64,000 bases of DNA from Sphingomonas phyllosphaerae 5.2. GTDB lineage: Bacteria > Pseudomonadota > Alphaproteobacteria > Sphingomonadales > Sphingomonadaceae. A program made the translations under genes and the position numbers. The DNA is taken from the NCBI RefSeq assembly GCF_000419605.1, contig NZ_ATTI01000001.1, forward strand, positions 500,001 through 564,000. The letters are read 5' to 3'. Shown piece by piece: positions 56,264-64,000 of the stretch (positions are counted from its first letter, which is position 1; every line of letters starts with the position of its first letter). Under the pieces are notes generated by a model, which was not told where the DNA came from, ran no database searches, and was given only the letters and a program-made list of their open reading frames with translations.

Positions 56264-56977
56264 TCAGGAGCCCGGCTCCGGCTCGACCGTGGTTTGCGGC
56301 TGAAGGGTCGCGCTTGTCTCTCGGCCGATCGCGGCGATCTCCGTATCGATGAAGGTCATCAGCAATGCGAGCGCGTCCGGATCGGTGTAGCGCGCCTTCA
56401 TCAGCCGGCGCTGGCACATCCCGCCGGCGATGATGAGGATCGATTCGGCAAGCTGCGCGACGCGCGCCACGTCGGTCGCCTGCGGGACGATGATGCGCAA
56501 CGCGCGGACCAGCTGCCCGCGCAGCCGGTCGTCCATCGCGTCGAAGATCTCGGCGATCCGCGGGTTGCGGTTCGCCTCCGCCATGATCTCCGCGATCAGG
56601 CGCGTGTCGTTCAGGTCTTCGCAGGCGATGAAGCGCGCGATCCATTCGCGTACCATCATGCGGTCCGCGGTGCAGCGCGCCGCGCACAGCTCGTCGCCAC
56701 CCAGATATTCGTCGAGATCGTGTTCGACCAGCGCGGCGACGATCGCCTCCTTGTTGGCGAAATCGCGGTAGATCTGCCCCACAAGCACCCCGGAGCGTTC
56801 CGACAGCCGCGCCATGCTGGTGGCGTGGAACCCGTGTTCGGCAAAAAGTTCCCGCGCGGCCTGAACAATCTTCGCGCGTCGCGCGTTGGCCTTCCCGCTC
56901 CGATCCCGCGGGAGGTCGGCCTGCGTGTCTGCGTCCCTTGCCTGATGTCGTTCGATCAACTCGCGGTCGGCCATCAT
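56264..56977 (-). CDS. TetR family repressor of the RND efflux operon
   Basis: 237 residues. The TetR HTH is KIVQAARELFAEHGFHATSM then ARLSERSGVLVGQIYRDFAN and KEAIVAALVEHDL; the remaining two thirds are the helical ligand domain. An unusual polar stretch of about 30 residues precedes the HTH. AGGAAG sits before two ATGs (56977, 56974). It is divergent from the RND operon, with a perfect palindrome in between, so it is the likely local repressor. Confidence 0.9.
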   Translation of the reverse strand: MMADRELIERHQARDADTQADLPRDRSGKANARRAKIVQAARELFAEHGFHATSMARLSERSGVLVGQIYRDFANKEAIVAALVEHDLDEYLGGDELCAARCTADRMMVREWIARFIACEDLNDTRLIAEIMAEANRNPRIAEIFDAMDDRLRGQLVRALRIIVPQATDVARVAQLAESILIIAGGMCQRRLMKARYTDPDALALLMTFIDTEIAAIGRETSATLQPQTTVEPEPGS

Positions 56978-57020
56978 CTTCCTGTCTTGACGCTGCCCGC
57001 TCTTCGCAGTAGCAGCATTC

Positions 57021-57040
57021 GTGAGTGAGCGATCACTCAC
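57021..57040. promoter_or_regulatory. TetR-type operator palindrome
   Basis: GTGAGTGA, GCGA, TCACTCAC: perfect 8-base arms around a 4-base centre. It lies 14 bases upstream of the adaptor gene start and 43 bases from the TetR start, where a repressor would block both promoters. Confidence 0.75.
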
Positions 57041-57054
57041 ACACTTCATAAGAG

Positions 57055-58275
57055 ATGTCCATGCCGAAAATGGGGCCGAAAACGGGGTTCGCGGTCGCCG
57101 CGCTGGTGCTGGCGCCGCTCGCCGCATGTGGTGGCAAGAGCGAGTCGCAAGAGCAGCAGCAGCAGGCGCAAGCCGGGCCGCCGCAGGTGAGCGTGTTGAC
57201 GGTGCAGCCGCAGACGGTGACGCTGACCACGGTGTTGCCGGGGCGGACCACCGCCTATGAAACGTCGGAGGTGCGCCCGCAGGTGAGCGGGCTGGTCACC
57301 GCGCGCCTGTTCACCGAAGGCGACACGGTGCGCGAAGGGCAGCCGCTCTATCGCATCGATCCGCAGCCCTACCAGGCACAGGTCGCCAGCGCGCGCGCCT
57401 CGCTGGCGCGGGCGCGGGCATCGATCGCGTCGAGCGCGGCGCTTCAGCGGCGTTATGGCGAACTGGTCAAGATCAACGCCATCGCGCGGCAGGACTTCGA
57501 GAATGCGGTGACCACCGCCGAGCAGGCGCGCGCCGATGTCGCTGCGCAGCAGGCGGCGGTGCGGACGGCGCAGATCGATCTGGCGCGTACCACGATCCGC
57601 GCGCCGATCTCGGGGCGGATCGGGCGGTCGGTGACCACCACCGGCGCGCTGGTGAGCGCGGCGCAGACCAACGCGCTGACCACGATCCAGCGGCTCGACC
57701 CGATCTACGTCGACGTGTCGCAGTCGAGCGCGGACCTGCTGAAGCTGCGCCAGCAGCTTGCGGCGGGCGACCTCTCGCGCGGCGGGCAGGCCGCCCGCGT
57801 CCAGCTGCGGCTGGAGGATGGCTCGGTCTATCCGATCGAGGGCAAGTTGCAGTTCGCCGACGTCAGCGTCGACCCGAACACCGGCACGCAGACGATCCGC
57901 GCGTTGTTCCCCAATCCCAAGGGCCTGCTGCTGCCCGGCATGTATGTTCGCGCCGAGCTGGTGCAGGGCACGCAGGCCGGTGCGATCCTGGTGCCGCTGC
58001 GCGCGGTGACCCGCGACGAACGCGGCAACCCGACGGTGATGGTGGTGGGGCAGGACGGCAAGCTCCAGCCGCGCAACCTGACCGCGCCGCGCACGATCGG
58101 CGACAACTGGCTGGTGACGGCCGGGCTGAAGCCGGGCGACAAGGTGGTGATGGAAGGCGCGATGATGCTGCGCCCCGGCATGCCGGTGAAGGCCGTGCCG
58201 TACAACCCGAACGCCGCGCCGGCGCAGGGTCAGGGTCAGGGCCAGCCGCAGGGCCAGCAGGCGGCAGGAAAGTAA
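57055..58275 (+). CDS. RND efflux periplasmic adaptor subunit (AcrA/MexA type)
   Basis: 406-residue lipoprotein (lipobox LAAC, Cys25) linking the RND pump to the outer-membrane channel. The membrane-fusion-protein layout is clear: VTVLPGRTTAYETSEVRPQV-like lipoyl strand (TVLPGRTTAYETSEVRPQVS), DTVREGQPLYRIDPQPYQAQ, a helical hairpin (YGELVKINAIARQDFENAVT), the second lipoyl half TTIRAPISGRIGRSVTTTGA and beta-barrel LPGMYVRAELVQGTQ. The C-terminus ends in a Gln/Gly/Pro repeat tail (QGQGQGQPQGQQ). First gene of the operon. Confidence 0.94.
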   Translation: MSMPKMGPKTGFAVAALVLAPLAACGGKSESQEQQQQAQAGPPQVSVLTVQPQTVTLTTVLPGRTTAYETSEVRPQVSGLVTARLFTEGDTVREGQPLYRIDPQPYQAQVASARASLARARASIASSAALQRRYGELVKINAIARQDFENAVTTAEQARADVAAQQAAVRTAQIDLARTTIRAPISGRIGRSVTTTGALVSAAQTNALTTIQRLDPIYVDVSQSSADLLKLRQQLAAGDLSRGGQAARVQLRLEDGSVYPIEGKLQFADVSVDPNTGTQTIRALFPNPKGLLLPGMYVRAELVQGTQAGAILVPLRAVTRDERGNPTVMVVGQDGKLQPRNLTAPRTIGDNWLVTAGLKPGDKVVMEGAMMLRPGMPVKAVPYNPNAAPAQGQGQGQPQGQQAAGK

Positions 58276-58281
58276 CTCCCC

Positions 58282-61200
58282 ATGTCGCGCTTTTTCATCG
58301 ACCGGCCCATCTTCGCATGGGTCATCGCCATGGTGCTGATGCTGGCCGGGGTCATCGCGATCCGCAGCCTGCCGATCGCCCAGTTCCCCGAGATCGCGCC
58401 GCCCGCCGTCGCGATCGCCGCCAATTATCCGGGCGCCGATGCGGAAACGCTGGAGCGCACCACCACGCAGATCATCGAGCAGCAGCTACGCGGCATCGAT
58501 AATCTGCGCTATTTCTCGTCGTCGTCCTCCTCGGCCGGCGTGGTCACGATCACGCTGACCTTCGAGCAGGGCACCGATCCCGACATCGCGCAGGTGCAGG
58601 TCCAGAACAAGCTGCAGGCGGCAACCCCGCTGCTGCCGCAGGAAGTGCAGCGCCAGGGCATCCAGGTCACGAAGTCGTCGGCCAGCTTCCTCGCGGTGGT
58701 GGGCCTGGTGTCCACCGACGGATCGCACAGCAACAACGACCTGGCCGACATGGTCGTGTCGAAGTTCCAGGACCCGATCAGCCGCGTCAGCGGCGTCGGC
58801 GAGTTGCAGGTGTTCGGATCGCAATATGCGATGCGCATCTGGCTCGATCCGCTCAAGCTCAACAATTACGCGCTGACCGTCGCCGACGTGACCGCCGCGG
58901 TGCAGGCGCAGAACGCGCAGGTCTCCGCCGGGCAGATCGGCGCGCAACCCGCGCCCAAGGAGCAGATGCTCAACGCGACCGTCTCGGTACAGTCGCGGCT
59001 GCAGACGCCCGAGCAGTTCGGCAACATCCGTCTGAAGACCAGCGCCGACGGCGCCGTGGTTCGCCTGCGCGACGTCGCGCGGATCGAGATCGGCGCGGAG
59101 AACTACGGCTTCGACGTGCAGTATAACGGCAAGCCGGCATCGGGCTTCGGCGTCCGTCTGGCCGCGGGCGCCAACGCGCTCGACGTCGTCGACACGCTGA
59201 AGGCGCGCGTCGCGGAGATCGGCAAGACGCTGCCGCCGGACGTGAAGGTCATCTATCCGTACGACATCACGCCGTTCGTGCGGCTGTCGGTGGAGCAGGT
59301 GATCCACACGCTGATCGAGGCGGTGGTGCTCGTCTTCCTCGTGATGTTCCTGTTCCTCCAGAACTGGCGCGCCACGTTGATCCCGACGATCGCGGTGCCG
59401 GTGGTGCTGCTGGGCACGTTCGCGGTGATGGCGCTGGCCGGCTACACCATCAACACGCTGACGCTGTTCGGCATGGTGCTGGCGATCGGCCTGCTCGTCG
59501 ACGACGCGATCGTCGTGGTCGAGAACGTCGAGCGCCTGATCGTCACCGAGCATCTCAGCCCGAAGGAAGCCGCGCGCAAGTCGATGGACGAGATCAGCAG
59601 CGCGCTGGTCGGCATCGGGCTGGTGCTGTCGGCGGTGTTCCTGCCGATGGCGTTCTTCGGCGGATCGACCGGCGTGATCTACCGCCAGTTCTCGATCACG
59701 ATCGTCTCGGCGATGGTGCTCTCGGTGCTGGTCGCGTTGATCCTGACGCCGGCGCTGTGCGCGACGATCCTGAAGCCGCACGACCCGGACCGCAAGGAAG
59801 GCACGGGGCCGCTGGCGCGCTTCTTCCGCTGGTTCAACGACAAGTTCGACCGTGCGCAGCACCGCTACGAAGGCGGGGTGAAGAGCACCGCGCGCCATTG
59901 GAAGCGTTCGCTGCTCGTCTATCTGCTGATCGTGGCGGGCATGGCGCTCGTCTTCATCCGGCTGCCCTCGGGCTTCCTGCCGGACGAGGACCAGGGCTTC
60001 GTCATCGCGCTGGTGCAGGGGCCGGCGGGCGCGAGCACCGCACGCACCGAGAAGGGGCTGGCGATCACCCGCGACCACTTCCTGAAGCAGGAGAGCGCCA
60101 ACGTCGCCGGCGTGTTCACGATCAACGGCTTCAGCTTCGCCGGGCAGGGCCAGAACACCGGCCTCGTCTTCGTCAACCTGAAGCCGTGGGAGGATCGTTC
60201 CGGCGGCGACAATCGCGCGCAGGCGATCGTCGGCCGCGCGATGGGGTCGTTCTCGCAATATAAGGACGGCCTGATCTTCGCGCTGATCCCGCCGGCGGTG
60301 CAGGAGCTGGGCAATGCCACCGGATTCGACGTGCAGCTGGTCGATACCGGCGGCGTCGGGCACGAGAAGCTGACCGAGATCCGCAACATGATGCTGGGCA
60401 TGGCCGCGCAGGACAAGCGGCTGGCACAGGTCCGCCCGCTCAGCCTCGAGGACGCGCCGCAGCTGAAGGTGAAGGTCGACGAGGACAAGGCGCGTGCGCT
60501 GGGGCTCGACCTGTCGGCGGTGAACTCGACGATCGCGACCGCGTGGGGCGGTGGCTATATCAACGACTTCATCGACCGTGGCCGCGTGAAGCGCGTCTAC
60601 GTCCAGAACGATGCGCAATATCGCATGAGCCCGGAGAGCATCGGCGATCTGTACGTGCGCAGCAGCAACGGGCAAATGGCGCCCTTCACCGCCTTCTCGA
60701 CGCAGGAATGGGCCAATGCGCCGGTTTCGCTGACCCGTTACAACGGGCAGCCGGCGATGCAGCTGCAGGGCTCTCCGGGGCCGGGGCAGAGCACGGGCGC
60801 CGCGATGGAGGCGTTGCAGGAGATCCACGCCAAGCTGCCACCGGGCACGACGCTGGAATGGACGGGCCTTTCCTATGAGGAACGGCTGTCGGGCGGGCAG
60901 GCGCCGGCGCTCTACGGGCTGTCGCTGCTGATCGTGTTCCTCTGTCTCGCCGCGCTCTACGAAAGCTGGTCGGTGCCGATCTCGGTGCTGCTGGTGGTGC
61001 CGCTCGGGATCATCGGTGCGGTGCTGGCGGCGTGGCTGACCGGGCTGAACAAGGACATCTACCTGCAGGTCGGCCTGATCACCACGATCGGCGTGTCGGC
61101 GAAGAACGCGATCCTGATCGTGGAATTCGCCGAGGAGCGGATCGCCGAGGGGTTGAGCGCCTTCGACGCGGCGGTGGAGGCGGCCAAGCTGCGGCTGCGC

Positions 61201-61506
61201 CCGATCCTGATGACCAGCCTCGCGTTCATCTTCGGCGTGATGCCGCTCGCGGTATCGACCGGCGCGGGCGCCGGCGGCCAGAACGCGATCGGTCGCGCGG
61301 TGGTGGGGGGCATGTTGTCCGCCACGGTGCTCGCGATCTTCTTCGTGCCGATGTTCTTCGTCGTCGTGCTGCGCCTGTTCGGGCACGGCAAGGACGAGGG
61401 CGGCAAGCACGAAGCGGGCCGCGACGAGACGACCGCGCACGACCACCCCCATGACGACCGGCCGGCGGGCGACCCGGACAACCGGCACGCCCCTCAGGGA
61501 GCCTGA
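58282..61506 (+). CDS. RND efflux pump permease (HAE1 family, AcrB type)
   Basis: 1074-residue inner-membrane multidrug pump. It begins [20 protein letters not shown], the HAE1 signature. The proton-relay residues are intact: paired Asp in [20 protein letters not shown] and Lys in [16 protein letters not shown]. Two large periplasmic loops and twelve transmembrane segments are evident. The cytoplasmic C-terminus carries about 40 extra polar residues rich in His and Asp ([20 protein letters not shown]). Six bases separate it from the adaptor gene. Substrates are probably hydrophobic drugs, solvents or detergents. Confidence 0.96.
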   Translation: MSRFFIDRPIFAWVIAMVLMLAGVIAIRSLPIAQFPEIAPPAVAIAANYPGADAETLERTTTQIIEQQLRGIDNLRYFSSSSSSAGVVTITLTFEQGTDPDIAQVQVQNKLQAATPLLPQEVQRQGIQVTKSSASFLAVVGLVSTDGSHSNNDLADMVVSKFQDPISRVSGVGELQVFGSQYAMRIWLDPLKLNNYALTVADVTAAVQAQNAQVSAGQIGAQPAPKEQMLNATVSVQSRLQTPEQFGNIRLKTSADGAVVRLRDVARIEIGAENYGFDVQYNGKPASGFGVRLAAGANALDVVDTLKARVAEIGKTLPPDVKVIYPYDITPFVRLSVEQVIHTLIEAVVLVFLVMFLFLQNWRATLIPTIAVPVVLLGTFAVMALAGYTINTLTLFGMVLAIGLLVDDAIVVVENVERLIVTEHLSPKEAARKSMDEISSALVGIGLVLSAVFLPMAFFGGSTGVIYRQFSITIVSAMVLSVLVALILTPALCATILKPHDPDRKEGTGPLARFFRWFNDKFDRAQHRYEGGVKSTARHWKRSLLVYLLIVAGMALVFIRLPSGFLPDEDQGFVIALVQGPAGASTARTEKGLAITRDHFLKQESANVAGVFTINGFSFAGQGQNTGLVFVNLKPWEDRSGGDNRAQAIVGRAMGSFSQYKDGLIFALIPPAVQELGNATGFDVQLVDTGGVGHEKLTEIRNMMLGMAAQDKRLAQVRPLSLEDAPQLKVKVDEDKARALGLDLSAVNSTIATAWGGGYINDFIDRGRVKRVYVQNDAQYRMSPESIGDLYVRSSNGQMAPFTAFSTQEWANAPVSLTRYNGQPAMQLQGSPGPGQSTGAAMEALQEIHAKLPPGTTLEWTGLSYEERLSGGQAPALYGLSLLIVFLCLAALYESWSVPISVLLVVPLGIIGAVLAAWLTGLNKDIYLQVGLITTIGVSAKNAILIVEFAEERIAEGLSAFDAAVEAAKLRLRPILMTSLAFIFGVMPLAVSTGAGAGGQNAIGRAVVGGMLSATVLAIFFVPMFFVVVLRLFGHGKDEGGKHEAGRDETTAHDHPHDDRPAGDPDNRHAPQGA

Positions 61507-61507
61507 T

Positions 61508-63079
61508 GTGACCCGTTCCACGATGATCGCCGCGCTGGCGCTGACCAGCGCGCTTGCCGGGTGCAACATGGCACCCAAGTACGAACGCCCGACCGGGGCG
61601 ATCCCGGTCGCCTTGCCGGAGGGTGGCGTGTATCCGCGCGCCGCCACCGACGCGCCCGACGTGACGCAGATCGGCTGGCGCGACTTCTTCCTCGACACGC
61701 GGCTGCGGCAGGTGATCGAGAGTGCGTTGACCAACAACCGCGACCTGCGGATCGCGGCGGGCAACGTGTTGCAGGCGCGGGCGCAATATCGCGTGCAGCG
61801 TTCTGCGATCGTGCCGTCGACCGGGCTGAACGGATCGGCGACCTATACCAACAACCTGTTCGGCGCGATCGGCGCCGCCGGGGGCGGGGCGACCGGCGGT
61901 GCGGGGGCCGGGACGGGCACCGGCATAGGCACGGGTACCGGGACGGGAACGGGCGGCGCCGGAACGGGTGGCACCGGTGGCGGCGGCGGTGCTGCGGCCG
62001 GCGGGGCAGTCGGCGAGAGTTCGTCGAACATCCAGTTCTATTCCGCGAACGTCGGCTTCTCGGCGTTCGAGCTCGACCTGTTCGGCCGGATCCGCAACCA
62101 GAACCGTGCCGCGCTGGAGCAATATTTCGCGACCGAGGAGGCGCAGCGCAGCGCGCGGATCAGCCTGATCGCGGAGGTGGCGAGTGCCTGGCTGACGCTG
62201 GCGTCGGACCAGGAGCAGCTGCGCCTCAGCCGCGAGACGCTGAAGACCTTCGAGGAAACGGTGCGGCTGACGACGGCGCAGTTCCGGATCGGTGTCGCCT
62301 CCGAGCTGGAGTCGCGGCAGGCCGAGACGAACTACCAGGCGGCGCGCAACGACATCGCGGCGCTGACCGCGCAGGTGGCGCGCGACCAGAATGCGCTGAA
62401 CCTGCTCGTCGGCACCACCGTGCCCGCCGAGCAACTGCCGGCCGGGCTGGACGGGACTGCGGTGACGCGCGACGCGTTGCCGGGCAACGTCTCGTCCGAG
62501 GTGCTGCTGCGCCGTCCCGACGTGCTGCAGGCCGAGCACCAGTTGATCGCGCAGAGCGCCAACATCGGCGCGGCGCGCGCGGCGTTCTTCCCGAGGATCT
62601 CGCTAACCGCGACGATCGGGACGATCTCCAGCGCGCTGTCCGGGCTCTTCGGTGCGGGCACGTTCAACTACAATGCCGCGCCGTCGCTGGCGCTGCCGCT
62701 GTTCGACGGCGGGCGCAACGCCGGCAACCTGGACTATGCCAAGGCGTCGCAGCAGGTGGCAGTCGCGACCTACGAGCGGTCGATCCAGACCGCGTTCCGC
62801 GAGGTCGCGGACGCGCTGGCGCAACGCGGGACGATCGGCGAGCAGGTCGCCGCGCAGGGCGCGCGCGCCAACGCCGCATCGGTGGCGGCGCGGCTGTCCG
62901 ATGCGCGCTATCGCGCCGGGGTCGACTCGTTCCTGACCTCGCTCGATGCGCAGCGTACCGCATATTCGGCACAGCAGCAGCTGGTGACGACGCGGCTGAC
63001 GCAGGCGAACAATTTGATCGAGCTGTACCGCTCGCTGGGTGGCGGTCTGGCAGGCGATCCGCCGCGTAGCACGGACTGA
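61508..63079 (+). CDS. RND efflux outer-membrane lipoprotein (OprM/NodT type) with glycine-rich insert
   Basis: 523-residue TolC-family channel from a GTG at 61508, one base after the pump stop. Lipobox LAGC puts the lipid on Cys19. The NodT pattern is seen in WRDFFLDTRLRQVIESALTN, ANVGFSAFELDLFGRIRNQN, LTTAQFRIGVASELESRQAE and PSLALPLFDGGRNAGNLDYA. Between residues 119 and 169, where family members have a short outer loop (L1), there are 28 Gly in 51 residues with Gly-Thr repeats. The insert keeps the frame and should face outside. Confidence 0.93.
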   Translation: MTRSTMIAALALTSALAGCNMAPKYERPTGAIPVALPEGGVYPRAATDAPDVTQIGWRDFFLDTRLRQVIESALTNNRDLRIAAGNVLQARAQYRVQRSAIVPSTGLNGSATYTNNLFGAIGAAGGGATGGAGAGTGTGIGTGTGTGTGGAGTGGTGGGGGAAAGGAVGESSSNIQFYSANVGFSAFELDLFGRIRNQNRAALEQYFATEEAQRSARISLIAEVASAWLTLASDQEQLRLSRETLKTFEETVRLTTAQFRIGVASELESRQAETNYQAARNDIAALTAQVARDQNALNLLVGTTVPAEQLPAGLDGTAVTRDALPGNVSSEVLLRRPDVLQAEHQLIAQSANIGAARAAFFPRISLTATIGTISSALSGLFGAGTFNYNAAPSLALPLFDGGRNAGNLDYAKASQQVAVATYERSIQTAFREVADALAQRGTIGEQVAAQGARANAASVAARLSDARYRAGVDSFLTSLDAQRTAYSAQQQLVTTRLTQANNLIELYRSLGGGLAGDPPRSTD

Positions 63080-63117
63080 CGAACCCTCTTGCGCGCCGCG
63101 CCGATCGGCGTACCCTT

Positions 63118-63135
63118 CCTTGCAAAATAGCAAGG
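63118..63135 (+). promoter_or_regulatory. Hairpin overlapping a ribosome-binding site
   Basis: CCTTGC, AAAATA, GCAAGG: a 6-bp perfect stem whose right arm includes the first half of the AAGGAG ribosome site of the gene at 63145. If it forms in the mRNA, it would limit translation. Confidence 0.45.
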
Positions 63136-63144
63136 AGAGAGGCG

Positions 63145-63402
63145 ATGGACACCCAGGGTGCGCGCGCAGGAGAGGAGGGTCTGGTGATCCTCCAGACGCT
63201 GTTGTGTCTGTTGCGCGAGAAGAACGTGCTGTCGCGCGCCGACATCGAGACGCTGTGCGACCGCGTGGCGATGCGCGCGGCGGCGGCGGAGCGCGATCCC
63301 TTCCCGTGCTGCGCCGAGGCGACGCGCGCCGCAGCCAGCGAGATGGCACGGGTCGGTAGCTATATCGGGCAGCATTACGGCGGAAAGCATCGGCGCGCCT
63401 GA
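63145..63402 (+). CDS. Small conserved hypothetical protein
   Basis: 85 residues, mostly helical: GLVILQTLLCLLREKNVLSR then ADIETLCDRVAMRAAAAERD, with a Cys-Cys pair in DPFPCCAEA. No signal or membrane span. Not recognised, but codon use, a good AAGGAG site and a clean start support coding. It stands alone after the efflux operon. Confidence 0.65.
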   Translation: MDTQGARAGEEGLVILQTLLCLLREKNVLSRADIETLCDRVAMRAAAAERDPFPCCAEATRAAASEMARVGSYIGQHYGGKHRRA

Positions 63403-63813
63403 CGCCGTCCGGACGGCGGGCGGAGCGACGCGCGCGGCCCGGAAAGCCGGATGGTTCGTCGTCGCGCGACGGGTTCGGTGCTCTCGTCGGGCTGGGGGTG
63501 ATCCGGGCTCCGGCTATCGCCCGGTCGCGACAGAAGCCGGACCCCGGATCAAGCCGGAGCGACGGAAAGCGCGAGCACGTCGACATGGGACGGTATCGTC
63601 CGCGGTGCGCGGCCTTCGTCATTGCGAGCGCAGCGAAGCAATCGAGGGCCGCATCCGGACGCGCTGGATTGCGTCGCAGCGCTCGCAACGACCTGGGAGG
63701 TGTTCGCTCTCTTCGACGGTTCGTCTTGGGCGTGCCTGCCGCCGCACGATGGCTCGACGTGGGCAACCGTTCCGGCGTAGAGGCTTGCGCGTGAACCAAG
63801 GGCGTTTTTCCGC
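63403..63813. other. 411-base gene-free stretch with repeat copy E
   Basis: No gene is supported. An inverted pair GGGTGATCCGGGCTCCGGCT / CCGGACCCCGGATCAAGCCG lies at about 63495-63560, and repeat copy E lies at 63617-63692. The remainder probably contains the promoter of the following ccm gene. Confidence 0.5.
63617..63692. repeat. Dispersed palindromic repeat, copy E
   Basis: The left arm CGTCATTGCGAGCGCAGCGA continues into AGCAATCGAG. The right arm CTGGATTGCGTCGCAGCGCT continues into CGCAACGAC. The arms are largely complementary around a loop of about 17 bases. This is the clearest full-length copy in the window. Confidence 0.8.
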
Positions 63814-64000
63814 ATGACCGCCGAAACCGGACTCGCCGCATTGTGGCTCGCCGCGGCACTGGCTGCGTTGCAGGTGTTGCTGGGCGTGCTGGCGTTGCGG
63901 CGCGGGCGCGCGGAGGCGGTGGTGGCGATCCGGGCGGTCGCGATCGTACAGGGCGCGCTGGCCGCGGTGGCGATGGCGGCGTTGATCGCGGCGTTCCTCG
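63814..64000 (+). CDS. ccmF: Cytochrome c-type biogenesis protein CcmF (5' end only)
   Basis: The first 62 codons, cut by the window edge. It begins MTAETGLAALWLAAALAALQ and continues VLLGVLALRRGRAEAVVAIR then AVAIVQGALAAVAMAALIAA, two transmembrane helices around an Arg-rich loop. This matches the N-terminus of CcmF, the haem lyase that attaches haem to apocytochrome c. The start is clean at 63814. The family call rests on a short stretch. Confidence 0.75.
   Translation, partial: MTAETGLAALWLAAALAALQVLLGVLALRRGRAEAVVAIRAVAIVQGALAAVAMAALIAAFL

Noticed and set aside
58486..61764. 1092-codon minus-strand frame opposite the RND pump
   Set aside because: Composition typical of an antisense frame (Arg, His, Asp, Gln repeats). 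The plus strand encodes a complete AcrB-type pump with intact proton-relay residues.

Overview
The window is a chromosomal segment of a high-G+C alphaproteobacterium, most likely a sphingomonad (Sphingomonas or a close relative). The basis is the set of lineage-type genes: a MucR/Ros regulator, DUF1192, DUF1244, DUF2312/GapR, a NADP malic enzyme fused to a phosphotransacetylase-like domain, a 41-residue L36 protein, an AraD1-family protein and an amylosucrase with a GPH-type sugar carrier. No rRNA, tRNA, CRISPR array, insertion sequence or prophage was found. Genes are dense on both strands, and G+C is so high that almost every real gene has a long open frame on the opposite strand.

Positions 1-13400 hold housekeeping and stress genes: clpA (cut by the left edge), DUF1192 divergent from a quinone oxidoreductase, an operon of two exported amidohydrolase-fold proteins (the downstream one has lost its metal ligands), mucR, an MpaB-type protein, a CoA-binding protein, an amino-acid permease, a PhnA-domain protein and acnA. 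Positions 13500-25500 hold small conserved genes (L36, HAD hydrolase, pyruvate kinase, DUF1244, GapR, PilZ protein), a HerA/FtsK-like ATPase, yebC and ruvC. Positions 25700-35300 hold maeB, ogt, a small toxin-antitoxin pair, mutS and glnD. Two unknown small genes lie between mutS and glnD.

Positions 35300-45800 form a sugar-acid catabolic island that reads as an almost complete De Ley-Doudoroff D-galactose pathway: mutarotase, galactose 1-dehydrogenase, SMP-30 lactonase, IlvD/Edd-type dehydratase, KDGal kinase (dgoK) and KDPGal aldolase (dgoA). It also has a FucP/GluP-type sugar permease, an AraD1/GguC-like protein and a FadR-type GntR regulator. Two divergent promoters in the island share a FadR-type operator motif (ATGTCNNACNA), so one regulator could control the whole set. 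A decayed copy of the regulator's 3' end lies next to the intact gene.

Positions 45800-50700 carry a DUF4336 protein, the overlapping biotin genes bioF-bioD-bioA and a maleylacetoacetate isomerase. Positions 51200-56200 are a sucrose/alpha-glucoside cluster (GPH-type transporter, amylosucrase, LacI regulator). It is interrupted by a gene-free tract of degenerate repeat copies. Positions 56264-63079 are a TetR-controlled tripartite RND efflux operon (adaptor, pump, outer-membrane channel). The window ends with a small unknown gene and the first 62 codons of a CcmF-like gene. A dispersed palindromic repeat, recognisable by GAAGCAATC and GGATTGCTTC half-sites, recurs at least five times in gene-free stretches.
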